Assembly: GCF_029892785.1 (NCBI RefSeq)
Contig: NZ_JARXXA010000007.1
Span: 62,001 to 126,000, forward strand
Direction of reading: 5' to 3'
Origin: Parabacteroides sp. PH5-46
GTDB lineage: Bacteria; Bacteroidota; Bacteroidia; Bacteroidales; Tannerellaceae
Length of the DNA: 64,000 nt
Shown: piece after piece, positions 27,987 to 36,452 of the stretch
Layout: the number at the start of each line of letters is the position of its first letter
Numbering within the stretch: the first letter of the stretch is position 1
The notes under the pieces: model-generated
Database searches by the model: none
Seen by the model: the letters and a program-made list of their open reading frames with translations, nothing else
What the model was told of the DNA's origin: nothing
Program-made: the position numbers and the translations under genes

Positions 27987-28010
27987 GGAAGTTGCTGGTA
28001 ACAACTTTCC
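27987..28010. repeat. Stem-loop in the fecR-susC gap of locus A
   Basis: GGAAGTTG and CAACTTTCC pair with one bulged base around a 7-nt loop, 74 bp upstream of the SusC start. A T-run follows only on the plus strand, so it is not a terminator for the operon. It could stabilise or separate the fecR and susC transcripts. Confidence 0.4.
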
Positions 28011-28103
28011 GTATGTTTTTTTAGGCTCAAGCATTTGTTTTTTTCTACATTATCCCATAGGCAATAGATTTACAGGGTTAAACATCCGTTACTTTACTAT
28101 ATG

Positions 28104-29162
28104 TTACTTTTTCTTCCGCAGAATAATCTTCTGGCGATTAATGCCTTCGCTGTCATCCTTATCCACTCTTGTAAATGAATACTCAATACCTGATGATATC
28201 TTCAGATACTCAAGTACCTGGCCAAGCTGTCTGTTATTAAATGTCCCGGTAAACAGATATGTTTCAATTACTTTGTCTGTTACCTGAAACTCTACATCAT
28301 AAAAATGAGAGAGCTTCCTTAATACTTCCGGAAGAGGGGTATCCTTAAAGATTACCTTGCCGTTCATCCAACCTGTTTCCAACTCTGTATTTGCATCCTT
28401 TACCTGAAATGAGTTTGTCTTCAAATTGTATGTTCCCTTTTGGGATGGCTTCAGCAGATGCTCGGTAGTAACTCCGTTTTCATTTTGCAAAAGAATACTT
28501 ACCTTTCCTTCTACCAACGTAGTATAGGCAGTCTGATCACTGGAATAGGCTTCTACGTTAAATTCGGTACCCAACACTTTTACCGACATTTTATTATCAA
28601 ATGTATTTACAATGAAAGGACGTTCGGCATCCGGCGTAACTTTAAAGTAAGCCTCACCACTCAAGGATACAGCTCTTTTACTATCCTGAAAAGGAATGGT
28701 GTACGAAACAGTGCTTCCTGCATTCAGATAAACCATCGAATTGTCCGGCAGATTAAAATATGTACGCATACCAGGATTCGACTGTATGGTTATGAGTTGA
28801 GGAGTAACCTCCGGTGTATGAACAGTCTGTTTAGACAAAACAGTAGACAGTATTATGACACCCGCAATGCAGGCAGCAGCAACAGCTATCCGGTTAAGCC
28901 ATATCCTGCGCTTTCGTCCTCTGATTTTTTGTTCAATCTTTCTGAAAACCAGAAGAGGGTCTCTTGCATCTATTCTGTCTTTTGCCCTTTGCGCATAATA
29001 TATATGTGCTATCTGTAGCAGCTCCTCTTCATGAGATGGGTCTAGCTTTAGCCATTCCTCAATAGCCGTTGTTTCTGCCGCAGTAGCATTGCCTTGGATA
29101 TATGCCAGAAGATTTAGTTCTTCAGACATCTCTTGTCCATACTCCGTTTTATCTTTCTCCAT
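28104..29162 (-). CDS. FecR-family anti-sigma factor (locus A)
   Basis: A 352-residue single-pass inner-membrane protein. The cytoplasmic N-terminal 90 residues are the sigma-binding part (ELNLLAYIQGNATAAE). A transmembrane segment lies near 92-110 (IAVAAACIAGVIILSTVL), followed by the periplasmic FecR domain with GSTVSYTIPFQDSKRAVSLSGEAYFKV and a C-terminal DUF4974 domain. It senses the STN domain of the SusC partner and controls the ECF sigma factor encoded divergently at 29581. A second ATG at 29129 could be the start. Confidence 0.92.
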   Translation of the reverse strand: MEKDKTEYGQEMSEELNLLAYIQGNATAAETTAIEEWLKLDPSHEEELLQIAHIYYAQRAKDRIDARDPLLVFRKIEQKIRGRKRRIWLNRIAVAAACIAGVIILSTVLSKQTVHTPEVTPQLITIQSNPGMRTYFNLPDNSMVYLNAGSTVSYTIPFQDSKRAVSLSGEAYFKVTPDAERPFIVNTFDNKMSVKVLGTEFNVEAYSSDQTAYTTLVEGKVSILLQNENGVTTEHLLKPSQKGTYNLKTNSFQVKDANTELETGWMNGKVIFKDTPLPEVLRKLSHFYDVEFQVTDKVIETYLFTGTFNNRQLGQVLEYLKISSGIEYSFTRVDKDDSEGINRQKIILRKKK

Positions 29163-29580
29163 TTTTATTCGTTTCTATATATACGACAAAAGCGACAGGG
29201 GCATACCCTAAATAAAAAATACATTTTTGTGATAATTGACTGTTAAAAATTTCTACCCAACATAGTATACCTGACAATATCTTACATGAAGTAAAAAAAA
29301 GCATGTATGCGTTTGCAAAATTGCATACATGCGTTTGGGCAATCGCATGCATGCGATTTTCAAAAAGAACCCATGCGTTTTTCAAACCACTATAACCAAC
29401 TGGTACACAACAATATGAAAACCTCATATTCTTATCGATCTTCTAATAAAAAAAGTACAATAAGTTTTTAGAAATTTGTTGTTAAAATCATTCTTAAACA
29501 AAATTTAAACAGACTCGGAACAAGCTTATTGGTAATTTAGTCCTATCTTTACTGTTGAGTAAGCCAAGAAGGATAGGAGC
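29163..29580. other. 418-bp non-coding region between divergent fecR and ECF sigma genes
   Basis: No credible gene. An open frame of about 90 codons crosses it on the minus strand but runs straight through tandem array C and has no homology I recognise. The region should hold both promoters. The only -7-like sequence near the sigma gene is TATCTTTA at 29544-29551, one mismatch from TAnnTTTG. The main feature is the 88-bp tandem array at 29300-29387. Confidence 0.6.
29300..29387. repeat. Tandem array C, four 22-bp units between fecR and the sigma gene
   Basis: Units begin at 29300, 29322, 29344 and 29366, each exactly 22 bp. The cores are GCATGTATGC, GCATACATGC (its exact reverse complement), GCATGCATGC (self-palindrome) and CCCATGCG, each followed by a T/A-rich spacer. 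Unlike the other arrays in the window it sits between divergent genes, not at a 3' end. Confidence 0.8.
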
Positions 29581-30126
29581 ATGAGTGACGAACTAATACT
29601 AACTCTATTGCATGATGGAGATATGGAAGCCTACAAGCAGCTTTTCATCAAATACTATTCTCCACTAACGGAATACGCCTCTCAGTACATCTCTGATGAG
29701 GATGCAGAAGAACTAGTACAGGAACTGATGTTATTTATCTGGGAATACAGAAAAACTATATATGTGGAGGGAGCATTGAAATCCTATCTGTTTACAGCCA
29801 CCAAAAACCGTTGCCTCAATGCTATTAAAAAGCAACAATACCATCAACGCATACATGGCATCATCTATGAAAAACTCAAAGAAAAATTTGAAGATCCGAA
29901 CTTTTATATGGTAAACGACCTGTCTGAAAATATTCAGAAAGCCATACACAATCTCCCGGAAAAACAAAGGGAAGTTTTTGTCTTAAGCAGATTCGGAAAC
30001 CATACAAACGTACAAATAGCCAATAAACTGGGAATTTCCGTTAAAACGGTAGAATACAGAATAAGCCAGGCGCTCCGGATATTGCGGATCAGACTAAAAG
30101 ACTATTTTACTTTACTCTTCTTCTGA
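29581..30126 (+). CDS. ECF RNA polymerase sigma factor (locus A)
   Basis: A 181-residue sigma factor of the Bacteroidetes SusC-linked ECF group. Region 2 (residues about 12-75) has EYASQYISDEDAEELVQELMLFIWE and the -10 recognition helix. Region 4 (about 115-170) has LPEKQREVFVLSRFGNHTNVQIANKLGISVKTVEYRISQAL, a helix-turn-helix for the -35 element. It is divergent from its likely FecR partner at 28104-29162 and should activate the SusC operon when the glycan is bound. Confidence 0.93.
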   Translation: MSDELILTLLHDGDMEAYKQLFIKYYSPLTEYASQYISDEDAEELVQELMLFIWEYRKTIYVEGALKSYLFTATKNRCLNAIKKQQYHQRIHGIIYEKLKEKFEDPNFYMVNDLSENIQKAIHNLPEKQREVFVLSRFGNHTNVQIANKLGISVKTVEYRISQALRILRIRLKDYFTLLFF

Positions 30127-30127
30127 T

Positions 30128-30583
30128 TTATTGAAAAACAGCTGCAGCAGGTGGATAGTTATTCACAGCCGGTGAGTTCACAGGTGTGATGCTTACGATC
30201 TCATACACAATATAATTGGAATAACCCCTCCAGGGTAAAGCGCCAAAATACTCCTTATAGCGAAGCTCTACAATTTGTCCGCCTACGCGCATTAACGAAT
30301 CGGCAATTTGAGGGTCGGAGATAGAAAAATTAAACTCGTTCGATTGTATAGCGCCCGGTTTATTACTCTGGAAACCACTCTGTATAAGCTTACCTTCGTA
30401 CGTTTTAAACAGTATACCTTTATATACAACATAATTAAGCTGACCGGTCTTAACACCCTCGCCAAACGGATAATAATAACGGATCCCCACAAAAAGGATC
30501 AACCCTAGGGCAATCAGTATCAATAATACATTCCGCAACTTCCTGAATCCACTCTTTATCGACGGTTTAATTGTTATAGCCAT
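30128..30583 (-). CDS. Single-pass membrane protein, conserved hypothetical
   Basis: A 151-residue protein. A hydrophobic segment (LRNVLLILIALGLILFVGI, about residues 16-34) is followed by an extracytoplasmic part with VYKGILFKTYEGKLIQSGF and NEFNFSISDPQIADSL. Similar small proteins are common in Bacteroidales and have sometimes been labelled 6-phosphogluconate dehydrogenase, for which I see no basis. The frame extends to a TTG at 30595, but the ATG at 30583 lies 27 bp after a good -7 box. It is convergent with the sigma gene, 1 bp apart. Function unknown. Confidence 0.7.
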   Translation of the reverse strand: MAITIKPSIKSGFRKLRNVLLILIALGLILFVGIRYYYPFGEGVKTGQLNYVVYKGILFKTYEGKLIQSGFQSNKPGAIQSNEFNFSISDPQIADSLMRVGGQIVELRYKEYFGALPWRGYSNYIVYEIVSITPVNSPAVNNYPPAAAVFQ

Positions 30584-30609
30584 AATTATTTTCAAGTTTA
30601 AAGACTCGC

Positions 30610-30617
30610 CAAAGATA
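30610..30617 (-). promoter_or_regulatory. -7 box for the small membrane protein gene
   Basis: Minus strand TATCTTTG, a full TAnnTTTG match, 26 bp before the ATG at 30583. It supports that start codon. Confidence 0.45.
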
Positions 30618-30702
30618 CACTTTTTTATATTTCATTCTTATTCTTATAAGAACAGAAAAACACCAATTTTGTTTACACATGCATTAAGGTGTATATCTGG
30701 CG

Positions 30703-30773
30703 GCAAACAATAATAATCCATCTTTTTAGCCTTTTTAATCTATTTCAGAAAGAGACGTTAGAGGCTTAATTTG
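30703..30773 (+). promoter_or_regulatory. Shared operator and promoter upstream of the reactivation-domain gene
   Basis: TCCATCTTTTT at 30717-30727 is followed after exactly 38 bp by TTAATTTG at 30766-30773, a near match to TAnnTTTG. A second half-site AGC...TCTAT (AGC at 30728-30730, TCTAT at 30739-30743) lies 22 bp after TCCAT. An upstream GCAAA is at 30703, 4 bp further away than in the sister sites. The same arrangement occurs at 50404-50470, 51425-51491 and 62301-62367. The -7 box ends only 6 bp before the ATG, so the transcript would be nearly leaderless. Confidence 0.65.
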
Positions 30774-30779
30774 TACATA

Positions 30780-31442
30780 ATGATTCCATTTAAACGACTA
30801 AACATTGAAAGCAAGCATATCTATGAAGCGATGGGCTATACGCCCGATCGTTTCCCCGACGCAGCTATAACCGAGTTGGTGGAGGAGTTGATGGTACAGT
30901 CGGCAAACTATTGCCAACCTGCATATTCTTATGTTGCCTTTAACGGACGGACGAATACCTCCGGTTTTCACATTGATCCTTACCGGTTTAAAACAGGAAA
31001 AACAATCGCAAAAGGCTTGGAAACTTGTGAACAATTTGTTTTATTTGTTGTAACAGCCGGAAATGAGTTTCAAGAATGGGCAAAGCAATATCAAACAGAT
31101 ATAATGGCGCATTTTGTTGTTGATAGCATCGGCTCGGTGATTGCAGAAGCCATTGCTCATTATATGCAGGAGGAAATATCTCTGAATTATAGCCAAAAGG
31201 GATTGAATTGCACCAATCGCTATAGTCCGGGATATTGCGGATGGAATATAGCGGAACAACAACAATTATTTTCTTTACTGGAGGGCAAAACTTGCAATGT
31301 CCGCCTAACCGCTTCAAACCTGATGCTTCCGGTCAAATCTGTTAGTGGTGTAATAGGAGTAGGCAAACATGCCGTACGAATGGAATATGGTTGTAGTATA
31401 TGCTTCAACGTTTCTTGTTTCAAAAGAAAAGTGGTCAAATAA
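30780..31442 (+). CDS. Stand-alone methionine-synthase-type cobalamin reactivation domain protein
   Basis: A 220-residue protein resembling the AdoMet-binding activation domain of MetH, which remethylates inactive cob(II)alamin using AdoMet and an electron donor. The diagnostic segment is NRYSPGYCGWNIAEQQQLFSLL near residues 145-166, followed by LMLPVKSVSGVIGVGKH; the N terminus RLNIESKHIYEAMGY also fits. Methyl-transfer domains are absent, so it is a free-standing activator. It lies 29 bp before the ECF sigma gene of locus B, whose far end encodes a corrinoid methyltransferase set, suggesting it repairs that corrinoid protein. The ATG at 30780 is preferred over the in-frame TTG at 30771. Confidence 0.8.
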   Translation: MIPFKRLNIESKHIYEAMGYTPDRFPDAAITELVEELMVQSANYCQPAYSYVAFNGRTNTSGFHIDPYRFKTGKTIAKGLETCEQFVLFVVTAGNEFQEWAKQYQTDIMAHFVVDSIGSVIAEAIAHYMQEEISLNYSQKGLNCTNRYSPGYCGWNIAEQQQLFSLLEGKTCNVRLTASNLMLPVKSVSGVIGVGKHAVRMEYGCSICFNVSCFKRKVVK

Positions 31443-31471
31443 CATGACTAAAAACAGGAGAGAATGTTTAT

Positions 31472-32068
31472 ATGAATAAAGAGAACCGATTTCCGGAACA
31501 TATTATTTCCCAGATATCCGAAGGAGATTGGAGTGCTTTTGCCCAATTCTATAATACTTATTACAGCCTGGTTTTTCGTTCAGCTTATTATTACCTGAAA
31601 GACAAGGAAGGCTGCCGTGAAGTAGTTGCCGATGTATTCTTATCTGTATGGCAATCCAGGCAAAAGCTAAAAGAAGTAAAAAACATGCCTAACTACCTCT
31701 ATATTGCTACCCAACATGAAAGTAACCGCTATTTAAAAAGAATATCCCATCACCATATTTCCTTTGATGAAATACCTATAGAATTAGAAGATAATAACTC
31801 GACCTCACCTGAGAATTTAATCATTACACAAGATATGGAGAAACTACTCTCGCAGGTTGTAAGTAGCTTACCGGATAAATGTCGACAGGTGTTCTTGTTC
31901 GTCCGTCAGGAAGGATTAAGTTATCAGGAAATAGCAGAGATCCTGTCCGTTAAAGAAAGTACTGTAAGAGTACAGCTTAAAATAGCCATTGAAAAAATTA
32001 CCGACAACCTCAAGTCTCACTATCCGGAGCTTTTCACCTTCTTTTTGTTTTTTTTCTCTGATCTATAA
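31472..32068 (+). CDS. ECF RNA polymerase sigma factor (locus B)
   Basis: A 198-residue ECF sigma factor. Region 2 has AYYYLKDKEGCREVVADVFLSVWQSR and region 4 has LPDKCRQVFLFVRQEGLSYQEIAEILSVKESTVRVQLKIAIEKI, ending in a Phe-rich tail. A good ribosome-binding sequence (AGGAG) precedes the ATG, unusual for Bacteroidetes. It is followed by its FecR (73 bp) and then SusC, all on the same strand, the standard arrangement for substrate-induced expression. Here the reactivation-domain gene precedes it by 29 bp. Confidence 0.93.
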   Translation: MNKENRFPEHIISQISEGDWSAFAQFYNTYYSLVFRSAYYYLKDKEGCREVVADVFLSVWQSRQKLKEVKNMPNYLYIATQHESNRYLKRISHHHISFDEIPIELEDNNSTSPENLIITQDMEKLLSQVVSSLPDKCRQVFLFVRQEGLSYQEIAEILSVKESTVRVQLKIAIEKITDNLKSHYPELFTFFLFFFSDL

Positions 32069-32141
32069 AAATAATTCAAATTCTTTTAAACAAAACAAAT
32101 GCTTTGTTACTCTCTAATTATATCTAACATAAAAATAACAG

Positions 32142-33068
32142 ATGAATAAAGAGATACAGGACTTATCTGAAGGAGCAAATGGTGGGTTGGATAATAGGAA
32201 CTGTGAGCAAATTGTCAACCGCATCAAAGTTTCCCCTCGCATGGCCGAGCTGGAAGAACAAATGCGAGAGAGCATTTGGTTGCAGATAAACAGGCAACGG
32301 GATAAAGCCACGAAACGCACGTATCTGTTTAAACTGACAGCTATTGCCGCATCGATAAGTATCCTGATTGGGATAACGACTTATGCCGCTTATCAATTAG
32401 GGTATCAAAACAGGAACACACAACTCGTCCGGCTGGATAATCCGGCTGGTATGAGATCTTCCATAAAGCTACCCGATGGATCAAGGGTAACCATGAATGC
32501 AGGATCTACTCTTATTTATCCGGCAGAATTCGTTTCAGATACGCGCGAAGTCGAAATTCAGGGAGAAGCATACTTTGATGTTGCTTTCGATAAAAAACAT
32601 CCGTTTGTAGTAAAAGCAGAAAACATAAAAGTACATGTGTTAAGCACTTTGTTTAATGTAAAAGCCTATCAGGATGATCAAACAATCGAAGTTACATTAG
32701 ATGAAGGATTAATACAAATAGAATCAGACGATTTAGCAGAAGCAATCCTCATTAAACCCGGAGAACAAATGCAATATAACAAAGCTACCCGGCAATTCAT
32801 CCATCAGAAAGTAAAAACTAAAAACTTTACAGGATGGCGTGATGGCAAATTATACTTTGTAAGTTCCCCCTTAGCTGACATTGCTAAAGAATTAGAGCGG
32901 AAATTTAATGTACACATAACCATCGAGTCGGAGGACTTAAAGAATACAGCTTTTACGGGTGACTTCATCCGAGATGAAAGCCTGGAGCAGATTCTTCGGG
33001 TTATGACTATGGATAACCGGACCAGCTACAAGATTGAAGGAAGCCTGGTCCGTATATATAAGAATTAA
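32142..33068 (+). CDS. FecR-family anti-sigma factor (locus B)
   Basis: A 308-residue single-pass membrane protein. A transmembrane segment (about 67-86, LTAIAASISILIGITTYAAYQLG) separates the sigma-binding N terminus from the periplasmic FecR domain (DGSRVTMNAGSTLIYPAEF, then VEIQGEAYFDVAF) and a C-terminal DUF4974 domain (SSPLADIAKELERKFNVHI). It would hold the ECF sigma factor inactive until the STN domain of the downstream SusC reports ligand. Confidence 0.92.
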   Translation: MNKEIQDLSEGANGGLDNRNCEQIVNRIKVSPRMAELEEQMRESIWLQINRQRDKATKRTYLFKLTAIAASISILIGITTYAAYQLGYQNRNTQLVRLDNPAGMRSSIKLPDGSRVTMNAGSTLIYPAEFVSDTREVEIQGEAYFDVAFDKKHPFVVKAENIKVHVLSTLFNVKAYQDDQTIEVTLDEGLIQIESDDLAEAILIKPGEQMQYNKATRQFIHQKVKTKNFTGWRDGKLYFVSSPLADIAKELERKFNVHITIESEDLKNTAFTGDFIRDESLEQILRVMTMDNRTSYKIEGSLVRIYKN

Positions 33069-33113
33069 AAAAACTAAAAAGAATATGCCTATGGAATACA
33101 CACAGTAAAAGGC

Positions 33114-33145
33114 GAAACGGAAAATGCGCCAACATCTTCCGTTTC
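33114..33145 (+). repeat. Stem-loop in the fecR-susC gap of locus B
   Basis: GAAACGGAA (33114-33122) and TTCCGTTTC (33137-33145) form a perfect 9-bp stem around a 14-nt loop. No T-run follows, so termination is unlikely. An equivalent stem-loop sits in the fecR-susC gap of locus A. Confidence 0.5.
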
Positions 33146-33205
33146 CAAGGATTTAAGTCTGAATTATAAACTTCACAAGTAACAAACATAAATCAATGCA
33201 AAAGT

Positions 33206-36200
33206 ATGAAAATCATTCCACTTTTCGATTTTTTATTGTCTGAAATCAACTTTAAAAAAAGTTTTGCTATTATGAGAATAACCGTTATTTTATTCTTTGT
33301 ATCCATGTTCACACTGTCGGCTGCTAATTCATATTCGCAGACAACCGAAATCTCGTTGAATCTGGAAAACGTAACGGTACAGGAGGCCTTTGATGCTATC
33401 AAGCAACAAAGCGATTTTTCGTTCTGGTTCAGAAACGAAGATGTCGACCTGAACAAAAAAGTATCTGCGCGCTACAATAACCAGAACGTAGATATAGTAC
33501 TGAAAGGGATATTATCCAATCAGGATTTGTCTTACACGATAGACGATACCCATATTATTATTTATAAAAAGAATCCTCTGACAGGCCAGGCGAGAGTACA
33601 GATCATAGGAGAAGTTCGCGATCAAAATGGCGAGCCCATCATTGGTGCAAATATCATACAGAAAGGCGATAATGCCAACGGTACGATCACTGACATTGAT
33701 GGAAAATTCATGTTAAGCCTACCTGAGAATGCGACATTAATTGTCTCATACATTGGATATATTACACAAGAAGTTCAAGTAGGGCGTAGAACAACACTCC
33801 GTATTACTCTGGAAGAAGATACCAAGTCTTTGGAGGAGGTAGTAGTTGTAGGCTACGGGAAACTCTCTAAAAGGAAAGTTTCCGGTGCTATAAGCAATGT
33901 CCGCCAAGAAGATTTCAACCAAGGCGTTTCACAGTCTGCTTCAGATCTCCTGCGGGGAAGGGTAGCCGGCTTAGTGATTACCTCAAGCAGTGGTGATATT
34001 ACAAGTGAGCAGACAATCCGACTGAGAGGAACTTCTTCTCTGACCGGTTCAAGCGCACCTTTTGTTGTTATTGACGGAATTCCGGGCATGTCATTAGATG
34101 CAGTATCGCCCGATGATATCGAATCCATCAGCGTATTGAAGGATGCTTCCGCTTCTGCTATTTACGGTTCGCGTTCTGCGAGTGGAGTTATCCTCATCAC
34201 TACCAAGAAAGGGATGGCCGGTACTATTAGTGTAGACTATCAGGGATACCTGTCTGCTGATCACATCTCTGCCAAACCAAATTTGCTGACTGCAGATGAA
34301 TGGAGAGCATATGCTAAGGAAAAAAACTTAGATATTACAGGTTTGGATATGGGAGCAAATACTGACTGGATTGATGAAATTACACGTACAGGCTTCTCGC
34401 ATAATCATAACCTCTCAATCTCCGGAGGACTGAAAAGCGGTTCTTTTCGCATTGCTATGAACTATATGGACCGGAAAGGAATTATGAAAGATAACTATCG
34501 GGAACGTTATAATGGTTTAGTTTCATTCAACCAACGTTTCTTCAAAGATAAGCTTAATCTATCCATGATGGCAGGATTGACACAATCGGATTATTCTCCG
34601 ACCAACTCTACCAATGTACAGTATGCTTACAATATGCTTCCTACCTATCCTGTAAAGAATGCAGACGGGTCTTATTATGCCGTCAACCTATTCGAAATGG
34701 GAAACCCGGTACACAACATTAAAGAGAATCTAAGGGAAAACAAAGCCAATGATAACTTCCTCAACCTGAAAGCAGATATAGAGCCTATCTCAGGGCTTGT
34801 AGGATCAATCAGCTTGTTTAAGCAACGAAACTCATTCGATGGTGCACAGTACAACTCCAAGAAATCGCCTGCCGGACAGGAAACCAACGGATATGCGTAT
34901 CGCAAATCTTCTACTACAGACAAAGAATTGATGGAGCTGACAGCTACCTATACAAAAGAAATCAACAATCATCAATTCGATGTACTGGCTGGTTATTCTT
35001 ATGAAGAGAATGAATACCGCTCACACTCCGCCGCCAACCGCGACTTTCTAAGCGATATGTTCACCTATAATAATATCCAGTTAGGCGAAGGGCTTTTACG
35101 TTCGGATATCGAATCCTACAAGCGTAGCGACAAACTTATTTCGTTCTTCGGACGGGCGAACTACAGCTTTGGCGAGCGATTCATACTCTCTGCCACGGTA
35201 CGCCGCGATGGTTCTTCCAAGTTTGGAAAAAACAACAAATGGGCTACGTTTCCCTCCGTATCAGCCGCCTGGCGTCTTTCAGACGAAAGTTTTATGAAAA
35301 ACATTGACTTTCTCGACGATCTGAAGATACGTGTCGGTTACGGTATTGTAGGTAACCAGTCGGGTATTGATCCTTACCAGTCTATTGCCCTCTATGGCAG
35401 TGGAGGACAGTATTATGACAACGGCGACTGGCATACTGCTTATCAGTATTCCCAGAACAATAACCCCGACCTAAAATGGGAACAAACCTCCTCTTTCAAT
35501 CCGGGTATTGACTTTACCTTGTTTAACGGACGCCTTGGCGGTTCGTTCGATTACTACATCAAAGAAACCAAGGATTTGCTCTATTATTATACCGTTCCCG
35601 TACCTCCATTCCTATACAACTCTATGTTAGCTAATGTAGGAGACATGAAAAACAAGGGTTTCGAGATCGAATTACATGGCAAACCCATAGAAACAAAGGA
35701 TTTTGAATGGAACGTTTCCTTCAACCTTGCCCATAACAAAAACAAGGTTGTACGCCTCTCTAATGAAGAGTATTCTACTGAGAAAGTTTACCTTGGCGGC
35801 GTATCCGGAAGAGGAATGGGATACATCACTTCATGCATTCTCGAAGAAGGACAGGAAATTGGTACCTTCTACAACTACAAACACCTGGGCTTTGATGAAA
35901 ACGGAAGAATAATCATATGGGATAAGAACGATGATGGGGAGCTTAACTCGGAAGACTATACCTACATCGGACATGCACAGCCTGACTTTACGTATGGTAT
36001 CAATAATTCTTTCCGTTATAAGAACATTGATCTATCCTTCTTTTTCCGTGGTGTACAAGGGAATGATGTGCTGAACTCTCCGAAAATACAATATACGAAC
36101 CCTAATTGGCTACCGGGTATTAATGTCTTCAAGGAAGCGCTGACTTCTAAAATACATCCTGCAGATGCCAATATCTTTTCGGATTATTACCTGGAAAACG

Positions 36201-36433
36201 GCTCCTTTCTACGCCTTGAGAATATTACACTGGGCTACACTTTCAAGCTGAATCCGGCATTGATGATCAAGAAACTCCGGGTGTATGCCACAGGACAGAA
36301 CCTTTTCGTCATCACCAAATTCAGCGGTATGGATCCCGAAGTGAATATGGATGGATTGGCACCGGGTATTCTTGATGTACATTACATTCCACGTGCCCGT
36401 ACGTTTACCTTTGGAGTTAACCTGAGTTTCTAA
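33206..36433 (+). CDS. SusC/RagA TonB-dependent transporter with STN domain (locus B)
   Basis: A 1075-residue outer-membrane transporter. The signal peptide is internal to a short extension (MRITVILFFVSMFTLSAANSYS). Domains in order are STN (about 50-105), CarboxypepD-regulatory-like (about 128-200), plug with SLEEVVVVGYG and GVILITTKKG, and the barrel ending TFGVNLSF. It imports the locus B substrate across the outer membrane and signals through FecR. SusD follows 19 bp later. As no glycoside hydrolase is encoded in the same operon, the substrate may already be small when imported. Confidence 0.93.
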   Translation: MKIIPLFDFLLSEINFKKSFAIMRITVILFFVSMFTLSAANSYSQTTEISLNLENVTVQEAFDAIKQQSDFSFWFRNEDVDLNKKVSARYNNQNVDIVLKGILSNQDLSYTIDDTHIIIYKKNPLTGQARVQIIGEVRDQNGEPIIGANIIQKGDNANGTITDIDGKFMLSLPENATLIVSYIGYITQEVQVGRRTTLRITLEEDTKSLEEVVVVGYGKLSKRKVSGAISNVRQEDFNQGVSQSASDLLRGRVAGLVITSSSGDITSEQTIRLRGTSSLTGSSAPFVVIDGIPGMSLDAVSPDDIESISVLKDASASAIYGSRSASGVILITTKKGMAGTISVDYQGYLSADHISAKPNLLTADEWRAYAKEKNLDITGLDMGANTDWIDEITRTGFSHNHNLSISGGLKSGSFRIAMNYMDRKGIMKDNYRERYNGLVSFNQRFFKDKLNLSMMAGLTQSDYSPTNSTNVQYAYNMLPTYPVKNADGSYYAVNLFEMGNPVHNIKENLRENKANDNFLNLKADIEPISGLVGSISLFKQRNSFDGAQYNSKKSPAGQETNGYAYRKSSTTDKELMELTATYTKEINNHQFDVLAGYSYEENEYRSHSAANRDFLSDMFTYNNIQLGEGLLRSDIESYKRSDKLISFFGRANYSFGERFILSATVRRDGSSKFGKNNKWATFPSVSAAWRLSDESFMKNIDFLDDLKIRVGYGIVGNQSGIDPYQSIALYGSGGQYYDNGDWHTAYQYSQNNNPDLKWEQTSSFNPGIDFTLFNGRLGGSFDYYIKETKDLLYYYTVPVPPFLYNSMLANVGDMKNKGFEIELHGKPIETKDFEWNVSFNLAHNKNKVVRLSNEEYSTEKVYLGGVSGRGMGYITSCILEEGQEIGTFYNYKHLGFDENGRIIIWDKNDDGELNSEDYTYIGHAQPDFTYGINNSFRYKNIDLSFFFRGVQGNDVLNSPKIQYTNPNWLPGINVFKEALTSKIHPADANIFSDYYLENGSFLRLENITLGYTFKLNPALMIKKLRVYATGQNLFVITKFSGMDPEVNMDGLAPGILDVHYIPRARTFTFGVNLSF

Positions 36434-36452
36434 CTGTTAAATTGCATATATT

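Noticed and set aside
29300-29387. CRISPR array
   Set aside because: The 22-bp units are contiguous, with no unique spacers, only four copies and no cas genes in the window. The same applies to the other arrays.
29149-29427. Open frame of about 92 codons on the minus strand upstream of fecR
   Set aside because: It runs through the 22-bp tandem array, has no recognisable domain, and overlaps the region that must hold the fecR promoter.
30128-30583. 6-phosphogluconate dehydrogenase
   Set aside because: Similar small Bacteroidales proteins sometimes carry this name, but there is no dinucleotide fold and the protein is far too short with a membrane segment.
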